Source: Promethearchaeota archaeon (lineage in GTDB: Archaea > Asgardarchaeota > Lokiarchaeia > Sigyniarchaeales > SOKP01). Taken from it: a DNA stretch of 53,524 nt. The notes under the pieces are model-generated. The model was not told where the DNA came from. It did no database searches and saw only the letters and a list, made by a program, of their open reading frames with translations. A program made the position numbers and the translations under genes. Shown in pieces: positions 26,754-35,759 of this stretch (position 1 is the first letter of the stretch; every line of letters begins with the position of its first letter). The stretch is from positions 1-53,524 of the forward strand of contig JAEOSU010000012.1 in assembly GCA_016840165.1 (NCBI GenBank). Reading direction: 5' to 3'.

Positions 26754-27536
26754 ATGGATTGGGGTATGGAAAATCGACTTTCAAGAATAATTAAACCCAA
26801 ATCTGGTCATTGTGTAATGCTGGCAGTAGATCATGGATATTTTGGTAATATACCCGGATCTCTCAAATGTTTTGGAGACTTAAACCCATTATTTGAACAT
26901 GCAGATGCTCTTATGCTTACTAGGGGTATGCTAAGAAGCTGTGTTTCTCCGGGAAACGACATACCTATCGTATTAAGAGTTTCTGCTGGAGCTAGTATGC
27001 TTAAAGAACTCTCGAACGAAGAGATAAATGTTACAATTGAAGATGCAATAAGACTAAATGTATCCGCAATTACTTGTTCCATTTTTGTTGGTGGAGAATT
27101 TGAAAAGCAGAGTTTAATGAATCTTTCAAAATTAGTTAATTGGGGTCAAGAATATGGTATTCCAACCTTAGCAGTCACTGCAGTAGGGAGAGAAATGGCA
27201 CGAGACGACCGTTATTTAGGGATGGCAAGCAGAATGGCAGCCGAAATGGGAGCTACATTCGTAAAAACATATTATTGTGATGATTTTGAAAATGTTACTA
27301 GTATTTGCCCTGTGCCTATTGTGATTGCGGGGGGTAGAAAAATCCCTGAAAGGGATGCCTTACAGATGGCTAAGAATGCTATTGATAAAGGTGCCGTTGG
27401 AGTTGATATGGGACGAAATATTTTTCAATCAGATAAACCAATTGGTATGATAAAAGCAGTTCGAGCAATAGTTCATGAAAATGCCTCGGTCGATGAAGCT
27501 TTTGAGATTTATCAACAAGGTCCAGTGGGAATGTAA
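26754..27536 (+). CDS. DhnA-type class I aldolase (LsrF-like / ADH synthase-like)
   Basis: 260 aa of the archaeal class I FBP aldolase/LsrF fold. Landmarks are MLAVDHGYFGN, GATFVKTYYCDDFENV with Lys171 as the expected Schiff-base lysine, CPVPIVIAGGRKIPERDALQ and GAVGVDMGRNIFQSDKPIGM, the phosphate site. LsrF handles the phosphorylated autoinducer-2 product; related enzymes make 2-amino-3,7-dideoxy-hexulosonate for aromatic synthesis or cleave FBP. Sequence similarity looks closest to LsrF, but no other lsr gene is present, so the substrate is open. GGAGG lies about 14 nt upstream of the ATG. Confidence 0.88.
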   Translation: MDWGMENRLSRIIKPKSGHCVMLAVDHGYFGNIPGSLKCFGDLNPLFEHADALMLTRGMLRSCVSPGNDIPIVLRVSAGASMLKELSNEEINVTIEDAIRLNVSAITCSIFVGGEFEKQSLMNLSKLVNWGQEYGIPTLAVTAVGREMARDDRYLGMASRMAAEMGATFVKTYYCDDFENVTSICPVPIVIAGGRKIPERDALQMAKNAIDKGAVGVDMGRNIFQSDKPIGMIKAVRAIVHENASVDEAFEIYQQGPVGM

Positions 27537-27558
27537 TTTCTTTCTTTTTTTCTTTTAT
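27537..27558 (+). terminator. T-rich terminator after aldolase gene
   Basis: TTTCTTTCTTTTTTTCTTTTAT directly after the stop codon, an archaeal-type U-tract. Confidence 0.5.
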
Positions 27559-27652
27559 TCAATTTATATTCAATGATATTGATTTAAATATTAAGCAAAA
27601 TATTTTATCAAGATTCTAATTATACTAAAAATTTGAAAAAAGGGAAAATGAT

Positions 27653-28045
27653 ATGGTAGATAAAATATTAACGATTACAAAAATAACCTTTGGCATTCAT
27701 TTTGTTATAGGATTTATATTCACAATACTATTTTTTATTCCAGATATTATAATTCCAATTTTTGGATTGACACTTACACTTGATACTCACGTGTTAAGCT
27801 TAACTATTGGCTGTTTATTTGCAGGATTTACAGCAAGTTCTTTATTTGGAGTCTTCGCAAAAGAATGGAAACAAGTTAAAATTGTAGTTATTAGCGAACT
27901 TGTTTGGCTCGCTGGCAATTTAATCACCGGAATTATTAGTTTCAGTGTATTTAACTTATTAAGTGCCATTTTTACACTCATTCTTACAATAGTATTGTTA
28001 TTATTATTTGCCTTGGTTTTATTAAAACAAGAGGATATCTTCTAA
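27653..28045 (+). CDS. Small four-helix membrane protein, unknown
   Basis: 130 aa with four strong hydrophobic helices (KITFGIHFVIGFIFTILFFI, SLTIGCLFAGFTASSLFGVF, IVVISELVWLAGNLITGIIS, LSAIFTLILTIVLLLLFALV). It has no recognised family motif. AAGGGAAAATGAT before the ATG gives a reasonable ribosome-binding site. It lies between the aldolase and MBL genes on the same strand with short gaps. Confidence 0.72.
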   Translation: MVDKILTITKITFGIHFVIGFIFTILFFIPDIIIPIFGLTLTLDTHVLSLTIGCLFAGFTASSLFGVFAKEWKQVKIVVISELVWLAGNLITGIISFSVFNLLSAIFTLILTIVLLLLFALVLLKQEDIF

Positions 28046-28108
28046 ATCAACAATTAGAAAATAATAGTAAATATTTTTTTTATTTGTATATTTTCATTCC
28101 TATATAAG

Positions 28109-29092
28109 ATGATTACACCTAAAATCCCAAATCTTGATATTCAAAATGTGACAAATGACGTTCTGCTTATCCATCAAAAAAAAACGCCATTTTATTTCTC
28201 TTGCTGTGATGGGCTTGTGATTTTACCGAGGAATGGTAGAAACGACTTAGCAATTGCTTTAGATTTGAATATCGAGCCTAATCTAATAGATGAAATTAAC
28301 CGAGTTTATGGTCCTTTCAGTAATTATGTCTGTACTCATGGTCATATGGATCATATGGCACATGTATATCATTGGGAAGATTTGGGAGTTAAAATTCATG
28401 CACCTATACCAGAAGACGAATATTTATTAGATCTTTGTAATTTTTATAAAGGATTTAGATTTAATGAGGATTTAGATTTTTCAATTATTGAAAAATTTGC
28501 TAATTCTAATAAGTACAAGCCTTGTTCGACTGTTAGATCATTCAATCCTGGAGATGCATTAAAATTAGATGATATTATAATTGAAACAATTTCATTTTCA
28601 GGACATTCAAAAGGACATACAGGCTTTTTCCTTCCTTATGAAAAAATATTACATATAAGTTGTTTGGGATTTGATATTCCAAAGTCGGGAATCGACGGGT
28701 TTGGTCCATGGTATGGATTTAATGAGTGTTCTATTGCAAAATATCTTGAAGATATTAATTTAGCGGAAAAAATTTTCTTGCAGAGAGCAGAATTTTTAAC
28801 ATCAAGTCACGCTTATATCATTAAACATCCTGATACTACCCCATTTACTTACATGAGAAGAAAAATTAAAGATAACCAAACTAAGGTGGATCAAGCTCTC
28901 TCAACTCTCAAAATTAGTAGAAAGGAAGAAATAAACATGGATGAATTATTGAATTTGGATATATTTTTTCCAAAAAGCAAATTGCAAGGTTTTATCGTTG
29001 AATTGTATCGATTTTGGGAATCCTATATAATTGAGAAGCATTTAAAAAGAAGCAAATACTTTCAAAAGGATTCGCATTCTAATTCCTCTTAA
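28109..29092 (+). CDS. Metallo-beta-lactamase-fold hydrolase
   Basis: 327 aa. The MBL metal motif is THGHMDHMAHVYHW (HxHxDH, residues about 72-85), followed by a later His in SGHSKGHTGFF (about 155-165) and SSHAYIIKHP. These ligands suggest an intact dinuclear site. The cysteine cluster YFSCCDGLVI near residue 30 is unusual. Substrate unknown; glyoxalase II-like and other hydrolases share the fold. The last 4 bp overlap the convergent alcohol dehydrogenase gene. Confidence 0.88.
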   Translation: MITPKIPNLDIQNVTNDVLLIHQKKTPFYFSCCDGLVILPRNGRNDLAIALDLNIEPNLIDEINRVYGPFSNYVCTHGHMDHMAHVYHWEDLGVKIHAPIPEDEYLLDLCNFYKGFRFNEDLDFSIIEKFANSNKYKPCSTVRSFNPGDALKLDDIIIETISFSGHSKGHTGFFLPYEKILHISCLGFDIPKSGIDGFGPWYGFNECSIAKYLEDINLAEKIFLQRAEFLTSSHAYIIKHPDTTPFTYMRRKIKDNQTKVDQALSTLKISRKEEINMDELLNLDIFFPKSKLQGFIVELYRFWESYIIEKHLKRSKYFQKDSHSNSS

Positions 29093-30132
29093 TCTGGCTC
29101 TAAAATGACCTTTAGGGAATCTTTCGCGTCACATACTATTTTAAATGCTTCTAATGCGTTAGTAAAAGGAAATCTATGAGTTATTAGCCCAGAAACTTTT
29201 ATACTTTTAGAAAGAATTCTAAGATAAGAATCTTGTAAATCCTCTGGAGCTGCTCCATAGGAAGTCATAATGGTGATTTCATTTCTCCAGTATGTATTTA
29301 TATCTAATTCGAGCTTGATCCCTGGTTCAGGAACTGCAAAGAAGATTATTTTGCTTCCTGGACCAGCACAATCCAATGCTTGATTAGCTGCTGATATCGC
29401 ACCAGTACACACGATTATTATATCTGGGGCGAGGTGATTATTATTCTCCCTTACTTTCGTAGCAACATTATCACTTGCTTTAAAGATTGCGTCAGCACCG
29501 AACTTTTTAGCCTGTTCCAGACGATAATCATTAATATCAGTTGCAAACACTTTCTCAGCTCCTCTCAATTTTGCAAGTTGAATATGGAGTATTCCAGATA
29601 CACCGCTACCTAAGATTAGCACACAATGTCCTTTCTTTACATCTGCAAGTCTCTGTGCTCTACATACACATCCTAATGGTTCAATAAAGACGCCCTCTTC
29701 ATAAGATACTGATTTATCTAATACAAATACTCCTTTTTTCTCAATATTAATTTTCGGAATTCTAATATATTCTGCAAATCCACCAGGGTCAAAATTAGTA
29801 TTGTGAAGAAGCTCACACGCGGTATGATGTCCTTCACGACAATAATGACATTTAAAACATGGTACGTGGTGAGAAACAAATACACGGTCTCCTTTCTTAT
29901 ACTTTCGTACATCTTTACCAACTTCAACTATATCACCAGTGATCTCATGTCCAAGGATTAGATTGTCCACACCAAGTTTTTTCATTTTAGCAAATCTATA
30001 ATATTCAAGAATATCTGATCCACAAATCCCCGACTTTTTTACCTTAACCAATAGCTCTTCAGGACCAATTTGAGGTATAGGAATCTCATCGCGTCGAATA
30101 TCATTATTATTATAATAACGTACAACTTTCAT
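29089..30132 (-). CDS. Zinc-dependent alcohol/polyol dehydrogenase (MDR family)
   Basis: 347 aa. Catalytic zinc ligands are Cys in KSGICGSDILEYY (about residue 37), and His/Glu in LGHEITGDIVEVG. The structural zinc lobe is CFKCHYCREGHHTAC. The Rossmann dinucleotide motif is VLILGSGVSGILHIQLAKLR followed by an Asp in VFATDINDYRL, which favours NAD over NADP. It resembles sorbitol, threonine or galactitol dehydrogenases; the substrate is undefined. Its 3' end overlaps the MBL gene by 4 bp. Confidence 0.93.
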   Translation of the reverse strand: MKVVRYYNNNDIRRDEIPIPQIGPEELLVKVKKSGICGSDILEYYRFAKMKKLGVDNLILGHEITGDIVEVGKDVRKYKKGDRVFVSHHVPCFKCHYCREGHHTACELLHNTNFDPGGFAEYIRIPKINIEKKGVFVLDKSVSYEEGVFIEPLGCVCRAQRLADVKKGHCVLILGSGVSGILHIQLAKLRGAEKVFATDINDYRLEQAKKFGADAIFKASDNVATKVRENNNHLAPDIIIVCTGAISAANQALDCAGPGSKIIFFAVPEPGIKLELDINTYWRNEITIMTSYGAAPEDLQDSYLRILSKSIKVSGLITHRFPFTNALEAFKIVCDAKDSLKVILEPD

Positions 30133-30285
30133 GATAATTCTGTATATTTTGAAATAATTATTATATAAAATAATTTTTAGTTAAAGAATAATTTAAGCAT
30201 ATAATAAAAATTTAGTTTAAAGCTATTTATAAAACTCAAATTAATATAATTATAACCATAATCAAAATATTGACAAAGTAAAAAT

Positions 30286-30750
30286 ATGCCAGAAATTAAG
30301 AGAGAACTTCTAGCCCCTTGCGGCTTGTATTGTGGTGTATGTTCAATTTATATTGCTCATCGAGATAATAACGTGAAGTTTAAAGAAAAATTGCTTCCTG
30401 TATATAAAATGTTTGCGAAAAATATTGATGATATTGCTTGTACCGGATGTTTATCCGATGGTGTAGTATTTCCCGTATGCCAAGTTTGTGCAATAAAAAG
30501 TTGTTGCAAAGAGAAAGAGATTGAAGGATGTCATCAATGCGAAGAATTTCCCTGTAAATATATCAATAATTTTCCTATACCCGTCGGAAAGAAAGTAATT
30601 TTACGTACAATCCCTACATGGAGAGAATTAGGGACAGAAAAATTTGTAGAGGAAGAAGAAAAAAGATATCATTGCCCAGAATGTGGAAATCCTTTATTTC
30701 GAGGAGCAAAAAGATGTAACAAATGTAAAAATCCAGTGAATGTCGATTAA
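30286..30750 (+). CDS. DUF3795 family Cys-rich protein with C-terminal zinc ribbon
   Basis: 154 aa. The DUF3795 part is clear: LLAPCGLYCGVCSIYIAHRD at the start, CTGCLSDG, CQVCAIKSCCKEKEIEGC and CHQCEEFPCKYI. A C-terminal zinc ribbon follows, HCPECGNPLFRGAKRCNKCK, about residues 128-147. DUF3795 function is unknown, though cysteine sets suggest metal or cluster binding. Its C-terminal ribbon is an addition compared with typical members. It stands alone, convergent with the RHH gene at 30778. Confidence 0.9.
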   Translation: MPEIKRELLAPCGLYCGVCSIYIAHRDNNVKFKEKLLPVYKMFAKNIDDIACTGCLSDGVVFPVCQVCAIKSCCKEKEIEGCHQCEEFPCKYINNFPIPVGKKVILRTIPTWRELGTEKFVEEEEKRYHCPECGNPLFRGAKRCNKCKNPVNVD

Positions 30751-30777
30751 AAAGATAAATAGAAGAAAAAAGATATT

Positions 30778-30981
30778 TTACTCTTTTTTATTTATATTTT
30801 TTTTCATAAGCAATTTAAAACTAGCATTATCTAAATCATGATACATTTTAAGCTCTTCTTCCAAAAAATCTCCTAATGCAATTCTTATTGCTTCACTTCG
30901 AGAGGGATAAATCCCAAGATCATTTAACGTTTGGATCGCAGCAAGATATTTTTCAGGTAAATTTATAGTTATAATCTTCAT
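30778..30981 (-). CDS. Ribbon-helix-helix transcription regulator
   Basis: About 67 aa from the ATG at 30981 (MKIITINLPEKYLAAIQTLN); a TTG three codons upstream is less likely. The CopG/MetJ-type fold is evident: N-terminal strand KIITINLP, helix, then YPSRSEAIRIALGDFLEEEL. Such proteins bind operators as dimers or tetramers. It is a close paralogue of the genes at 52205 and 51921. The target is unknown; autoregulation is likely. Confidence 0.88.
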   Translation of the reverse strand: MKIITINLPEKYLAAIQTLNDLGIYPSRSEAIRIALGDFLEEELKMYHDLDNASFKLLMKKNINKKE

Positions 30982-31149
30982 TCTTATCAACCCTTAATCA
31001 TATATTTCAAGTTCTGAATTATTAAGCTTGAATTAATATAATTATTTTGTCGGATAATATATAAATAAGAAATATTAATGCTTTAATGCTATTAATATGT
31101 TAATTTTAGACGAATACTACTTAAAAATGACTAAAAAAAGAATTATTTA

Positions 31150-31905
31150 TTATTCAGTTGGATTTTCGAATGATTTAATATGAAGCACTAATGAAAATGC
31201 GGATTTATAGAGGTCTGCATGGCTTACTTCTTTAATATCCTTCATATATTTAATAGAATAATCCTCCTCTCTCTGAATATAGGTAATATCTTTTAATTTA
31301 TGCTTATTATCCAAAAACACATCTAATCTTAAAACATTTTCTTCAGAAGTTCTTGGTATTTGTGGAGCCATATTAAATGTAAACACCAGATCAGGCTCGG
31401 AAAGATCCTTAGCATCTATTACAAATAAAACATTCGGTTGAGCAAATCCGATAAAGGATTCAATTGAATGAAAGTAGTCATCAATTTTTATCTTAAGTTT
31501 TGAATCATTAATAGTACTATAATCGGTGATTTTTGGGAAAACGAACTTTTCTTTCCCTCTAAAAGCAAGACTGGATTCATTAATGTTAAGATATTTCTTA
31601 AAGATCTCATGATCTTTGTCCAATAAAAATTTCTCAGTAATTTCTTCTGCTTTTACATAGATTATCATGGAACTGGATGAAAGAAGGTTAATTTTTTGGT
31701 AATATATACCTCTTATAGGGTCAAATGGTAAATTAATGATTTCTCGATTGCCTCCGAGTCCAAGTTGTGCCATTAAATTAGTCGAAGATTGACTATTCAA
31801 GGTTAATAATAAAAACGCTCTGAAATTTTCTAGTTCTATGAAATGAGTAAAATCTTTAAAGTGCTTATTCACAAGTTCAATCTTTTCATAAATATTCTCA
31901 GACAT
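31150..31905 (-). CDS. Uncharacterised 251-residue protein
   Basis: A GGAG site before the ATG at 31905 supports the start. No family is recognised. The sequence is mixed alpha/beta without membrane segments, with blocks such as IYVKAEEITEKFLLDKDHE, FIGFAQPNVLFVIDAKDLSE and VLRLDVFLDNKHKLKDITYI. It lies downstream of, and may be co-transcribed with, the DtxR-type gene 65 bp upstream. Confidence 0.6.
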   Translation of the reverse strand: MSENIYEKIELVNKHFKDFTHFIELENFRAFLLLTLNSQSSTNLMAQLGLGGNREIINLPFDPIRGIYYQKINLLSSSSMIIYVKAEEITEKFLLDKDHEIFKKYLNINESSLAFRGKEKFVFPKITDYSTINDSKLKIKIDDYFHSIESFIGFAQPNVLFVIDAKDLSEPDLVFTFNMAPQIPRTSEENVLRLDVFLDNKHKLKDITYIQREEDYSIKYMKDIKEVSHADLYKSAFSLVLHIKSFENPTE

Positions 31906-31970
31906 AAAATCTCCTTTTTATTTCAATAATGAATAAGGTAGATGGTGAGAAGTTTTTATAGTAATTAAAT

Positions 31971-32387
31971 TTAATCCAAATATTTCGAAAGAAACTTCTT
32001 TAATGACTCTTTAACTTTTTGGGTAATATGATGCTCAATTTCATGTGTAACAGATTCAATTACCCGAGCATCCTTTATTTTTAATACCTCTTTGAAAAAA
32101 ACACGCAACAATGAATGGATTTCATCTAATTGTATAGCATATCTCTTCCCTTTTTCAGACAATCTTATTGCTTTTCTTGGTTCCCATTTGATTAAATTAT
32201 TATTCTTAAGTTTTTCTAACATCCCAGAAACAGAGGCAGGTTCGACTTCTAAACTATCTGCTATTTCCTTATTCTGTACCCAACCTCCCCTTTTCTTTTT
32301 GGAGATGTCATATATAACATCTATATATCGCTGATAACTTTCTGGGAGTTCTGTAATTTCTAATCCTTCATCATCGCTCTTTGCCAT
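31971..32387 (-). CDS. DtxR/MntR-family metal-dependent regulator
   Basis: 138 aa with an N-terminal winged helix (ESYQRYIDVIYDISKKKRGG, then VQNKEIADSLEVEPASVSGM LEKL) and the dimerisation/metal domain with EIHSLLRVFFKEVLKI and HEIEHHITQKVKESLKK. The His/Glu-rich second half matches the primary metal site of Mn/Fe-sensing MntR and IdeR proteins. It has no C-terminal SH3-like domain, which fits the short MntR type. A GGAGGATATTAA site precedes the ATG. Its target may be the 31150 gene or metal uptake genes outside the window. Confidence 0.88.
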   Translation of the reverse strand: MAKSDDEGLEITELPESYQRYIDVIYDISKKKRGGWVQNKEIADSLEVEPASVSGMLEKLKNNNLIKWEPRKAIRLSEKGKRYAIQLDEIHSLLRVFFKEVLKIKDARVIESVTHEIEHHITQKVKESLKKFLSKYLD

Positions 32388-32556
32388 TTAATATCCTCCT
32401 TTGAAAGTCTTTTTTATCAATTTGAATTTCAACTTAAGATGTTTTATGAATAATAATTCATTATTTTATTTTTACTTTTCGTATAAATTTTTTTTAGATA
32501 TTATAGATAAGAATCATAAAGGAGTATTTAAGATCAATGCCAAATTACTGTAATTA

Positions 32557-33132
32557 ATGAAAAAAGATTTTGATGGCATACTTTTTTTAGTTGTGGGAAA
32601 CTCTGGCTCGGGTAAAGATACACTCATTAGAGCAGTTATGGAACGATATCCTTCTGATCGTAAGCAAATTCTCTCTCCAAAACGTTATATTACTAGAAAA
32701 CCGTCGGAAACTGAAAGTAATATATCTGTAACCCCTAAGGAGTTTGAGAAATTATCACTAGAAGGAAGATTTGCTTTAGAATGGCATATTTACGGTCTAT
32801 CTTATGGAGTGCCTGCAATAATTGACGATTGGTTGTATTCCGGCCATCCTGTAATAATCAATGTAAGTAGAAAAATCATTCAAGAAGCTAGAACCAAATA
32901 TAATAATGTAAAGGTTATTTTCATAGATGTACCAATAGAAATAAGTATAAAAAGATTAAAGGCTCGTGGTCGTGAAACAGGAAATCAATTAAATAAAAGA
33001 ATAGAAAGAGCTCGAACCCATCAGACATATGAATCTGCTGACTTTATCTTAGACAACTCTGGAATGTTAGAAAAAGCGATTGATGGCCTATTTAATTATA
33101 TTTTAACGTGTGTTAACCAAAGAATGAAATAG
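32557..33132 (+). CDS. phnN: Ribose 1,5-bisphosphate phosphokinase-like / guanylate kinase-fold protein (PhnN-like)
   Basis: 191 aa P-loop kinase. The Walker A is VVGNSGSGKDTLIRAVM; the family block ITRKPSETESNISVTPKEFEK and the following EWHIYGLSYGVPAIIDDWL match PhnN, which makes PRPP from ribose 1,5-bisphosphate and ATP in phosphonate metabolism. Guanylate kinase also shares the fold. No phosphonate genes are here; instead an AMP phosphorylase producing ribose 1,5-bisphosphate is encoded at 7032, which suggests a role in that archaeal cycle. The LID-type region is ARGRETGNQLNKRIERAR. Confidence 0.8.
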   Translation: MKKDFDGILFLVVGNSGSGKDTLIRAVMERYPSDRKQILSPKRYITRKPSETESNISVTPKEFEKLSLEGRFALEWHIYGLSYGVPAIIDDWLYSGHPVIINVSRKIIQEARTKYNNVKVIFIDVPIEISIKRLKARGRETGNQLNKRIERARTHQTYESADFILDNSGMLEKAIDGLFNYILTCVNQRMK

Positions 33133-33180
33133 AATAAAATTTTTTTAAGAAAGAATATTATTTACCATACAACTAAAAAT

Positions 33181-33253
33181 GGCCCGGTTCGTATAGTGGT
33201 TAGTATTGGGGACTGTGAATCCCTAGAGGCGGGTTCAATTCCCGCATCGGGCC
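33181..33253 (+). tRNA. tRNA-His (GTG)
   Basis: A complete cloverleaf. Acceptor GCCCGGT (33182-33188) pairs with ATCGGGC (33246-33252) with one G-U. G-1 at 33181 is encoded in the DNA and faces C73 at 33253, the tRNA-His identity pair. The D-arm is GTAT..GTAT with G-U pairs, the anticodon loop CTGTGAA gives GTG, and the T-arm GCGGG-TTCAATT-CCCGC is perfect. CCA is not encoded. Confidence 0.95.
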
Positions 33254-33254
33254 C

Positions 33255-33268
33255 TTCTTCTTTTTATT
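33255..33268 (+). terminator. T-rich terminator of the tRNA-His gene
   Basis: TTCTTCTTTTTATT directly after the mature tRNA 3' end. Confidence 0.5.
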
Positions 33269-33393
33269 AAAGCCTCCCAGGAAGCAATATCACTACCTAC
33301 TTATGACCTTAAAAGTTTTAAAATTAATTTAAAATCATAAATTAAAAGCATGATGGAGAGTTAAATTAAATATAAAGTAAAAAAAATGATACA

Positions 33394-33846
33394 ATGACAG
33401 TCTTAGATCCTGAAAAACTCCGAGATATCCCTGGTTGGAAAGACGCTCCAATCCATATATGTATGGATGCAGATTATCGTGGCTTAACTTTCTGCTGTAA
33501 ACCAGGATATTCCTTGACTTTTGCGTTTAAGTGTAAGAGAGATGAAACATTAAATCAGCTTGGAATCTCTCAAGAGGAGTTCACAGCGATTAAAGAAAAA
33601 TTTTCGAAAGATAATGACTGGGATTCTGAATTAACGTGTTTTGGCTCACTTTCCTATTGCTGTATGAGGAGAGATGGTTGTCCTAAAAGAGATGCTGCTT
33701 TAGAGAAAAGATATCCTAGACAAAGTAGAGAAGAATATATGAAGATTTATTATCTGAAGAAAAAAGAACTATCAAAAATAATTTTGGAAGCGGTAAAAAA
33801 TCCTAGAGTGAAAAAACAAGTCAACATATTGCTAGATTTATTTTGA
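33394..33846 (+). CDS. Cys-rich protein resembling methanogenesis marker 9 domain proteins
   Basis: 150 aa. Conserved-looking blocks are DYRGLTFCCKPGYSLTFAFKC and FGSLSYCCMRRDGCPKRDAAL, each with a CC pair and an isolated Cys. This arrangement resembles the methanogenesis marker 9 domain, a protein of uncertain role in methanogens and relatives; the assignment is from memory of the family pattern. The first block has SLTFAF where a Pro/Cys-rich stretch would be expected. It precedes the DHH gene by 10 bp, so they are probably co-transcribed. Confidence 0.6.
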   Translation: MTVLDPEKLRDIPGWKDAPIHICMDADYRGLTFCCKPGYSLTFAFKCKRDETLNQLGISQEEFTAIKEKFSKDNDWDSELTCFGSLSYCCMRRDGCPKRDAALEKRYPRQSREEYMKIYYLKKKELSKIILEAVKNPRVKKQVNILLDLF

Positions 33847-33856
33847 TGATTAAAAT

Positions 33857-34804
33857 ATGATAGTCTCAATTTCACATGAACATGATTTAGACGGATTGGG
33901 TTCACAAGCAATAATTAAACGGTATTATGATACCTCATCTTCAAAGGAAACAATAAAACTCTTAGATGCAAATTATACAAATTTCATTGAAATAGTGAAT
34001 AAACAGCTCACTTCTGAGATTAATATCAGTAATTTGATAATTTCCGATATTGGATTCAACAAGTCATTCAAGACTTTATTCCACTTGTTTAAATCAGCTA
34101 AAAAGAAGAATTGTCGCATTTTATGGTTTGATCATCATATTGTTGATGCTTCAATAAAGAAAAAAATACGTAAATTAATCGATGTCTATGTGAATGACGT
34201 ACAAAAATGTGCTGCCGAAATATTAAAAGATTACTTCCTTCCTAATGACCCCGTTGCTGTAAAAATAGCAGATTTTGCTCGGGATACAGATTTTAAAACA
34301 GAAGAGTATAAACTTGCTTCGGATATCCAATTAATTATTGGATATAATATTGGACCTAAAGGTTTTAATAATCGCCGCAAGATAGTCGAACTCCTTTCAG
34401 AGGGGAAGTTCAATGATCAGTGGTTTGAGACTCAGATTAGAGAGCTAGAAAAGTGGATAAAAGAACAATCAGATTTTGCCATTCAGAATGTAATAAAAAT
34501 TAATATTAGGAATTTTGGGAATGCTTACATCTCATATGCTAAAATTGGAGGGGGTAAAATCACTGAACTTTTAAAAAAAGAATATCCCGATTCACTAGCA
34601 TATATCGGAATTGATCTAAGATATAATGAAATAATTATTCATAGCGATTTTATACAATGTAGAGAGTTTGCAAGATATTTTGGAGGAGGTGGTCATAAAA
34701 ATCGCGCAGGTTTCAAGCACCCTCATACTTTTACAGATAAGAAAGAATTATCAGAACGATTCATTCAAGATATTAAAAAGGTTTTACCTAAATTTAAGAA
34801 ATAA
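33857..34804 (+). CDS. DHH/DHHA1 family phosphoesterase
   Basis: 315 aa. The DHH domain shows HEHDLDGLGSQA (DxD motif), IISDIGFN and LWFDHHIVD, the catalytic Asp/His set with Mn ligands. The C-terminal DHHA1 domain ends in FGGGGHKNRAGF, the GGGH substrate motif. Such proteins degrade oligoribonucleotides, pAp or cyclic dinucleotides (NrnA/GdpP-like). It is cytosolic, with no membrane segments. It is downstream of the 33394 gene and likely in the same transcript. Confidence 0.93.
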   Translation: MIVSISHEHDLDGLGSQAIIKRYYDTSSSKETIKLLDANYTNFIEIVNKQLTSEINISNLIISDIGFNKSFKTLFHLFKSAKKKNCRILWFDHHIVDASIKKKIRKLIDVYVNDVQKCAAEILKDYFLPNDPVAVKIADFARDTDFKTEEYKLASDIQLIIGYNIGPKGFNNRRKIVELLSEGKFNDQWFETQIRELEKWIKEQSDFAIQNVIKINIRNFGNAYISYAKIGGGKITELLKKEYPDSLAYIGIDLRYNEIIIHSDFIQCREFARYFGGGGHKNRAGFKHPHTFTDKKELSERFIQDIKKVLPKFKK

Positions 34805-34880
34805 TTTTTGATAAATTGGTAAAAATTCGGTTATAATACTCGAAGATATATTGTGATGTTTTCTCCAACTAGGCTTATAT

Positions 34881-34902
34881 TCGTGAAATTGGCGTTTCAC
34901 GA
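34881..34902. terminator. Hairpin between convergent genes (possible bidirectional terminator)
   Basis: TCGTGAAA (34881-34888) and TTTCACGA (34895-34902) form a perfect 8-bp stem around a 6-nt loop. It lies between the DHH gene and the convergent Hsp20 gene. Only an A-run follows on the plus strand, and no T-run follows on the minus, so terminator function is uncertain. Confidence 0.45.
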
Positions 34903-34917
34903 TGTAAAAAACATAGA

Positions 34918-35574
34918 TTAGTCAATTTTTATGTTAGTATGTTTCTCATCTATCTTTTTCAATGTCACTTCCAAGATTCCATTAGTATATCGTGCTTTTG
35001 CATAGTTGGAATCAATTGTAGCGGGTAAATCGACTTCCTTATAATATTTTCTTCCCACTATCCCTTCCTTCGTTTTTATAGTAATTGAATGTGGTGTTGC
35101 TTTTAATTCGATATCATCCCGGGTAACTCCAGGCATTTCTGCGACAACAATGATTTGGTTTACATCTTCATTTACCTCAACAAGCGGTTCTCTTGCCTTG
35201 TTTACTTTGGGTTTGCTTGAATATGGAGTCTTTTTAATATTTCCAAAGGAATCAATTATAGGTTTACCATCTTGGCCAAAATTAATATTGAAGCCATACA
35301 TGATTGGCCCTTTAAAACCAAATTTATCACGATTTTTCATGAATTCTTTCATAATATCTTCCGGAGACATTCCTTGCAATTCCTTGGGAAGGTTATTTGA
35401 AATTTGTTTGAAAATTTCTCTGAAAATATTTTGAAATTCTTTTGAATTAAATAATTTTGAAGGATCAATATTTTTAAAGATTTTATTGGGGTCTCCTAAA
35501 TACTTAGAGAAATCAAAGGGATCATCACCCTCATCCTCATTATCTTCTTCATCATTTTCATCATTCCTTACCAT
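34918..35574 (-). CDS. Hsp20/alpha-crystallin family small heat shock protein
   Basis: 218 aa. The first about 25 residues are strongly acidic (Asp/Glu repeats), followed by a helix-rich region (residues about 25-75, PEDIMKEFMKNRDKFGF). The alpha-crystallin domain occupies about 125-218, with EPLVEVNEDVNQIIVVAEMP, GVTRDDIELKATPHSITIKT and GILEVTLKK. No IxI motif follows the domain, though TNIKID is close. An ATP-independent holdase is expected. The long acidic N-terminal extension is unusual for the family. Confidence 0.88.
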   Translation of the reverse strand: MVRNDENDEEDNEDEGDDPFDFSKYLGDPNKIFKNIDPSKLFNSKEFQNIFREIFKQISNNLPKELQGMSPEDIMKEFMKNRDKFGFKGPIMYGFNINFGQDGKPIIDSFGNIKKTPYSSKPKVNKAREPLVEVNEDVNQIIVVAEMPGVTRDDIELKATPHSITIKTKEGIVGRKYYKEVDLPATIDSNYAKARYTNGILEVTLKKIDEKHTNIKID

Positions 35575-35759
35575 AAATTCATATCACCAGAAAAAATGTG
35601 TAGATATTACGTTCAATTAAATTTTTAAATATAAATTTAAATATAAATACTTAAAGCTAGAAAAATTTAAGCTTATATTCTAGAAAAAATTGTTTAGATT
35701 AATAAACTTATTCCAATTATAAAATATGTCTAGAATTTTTAAAAATAATATAAGAGTGG

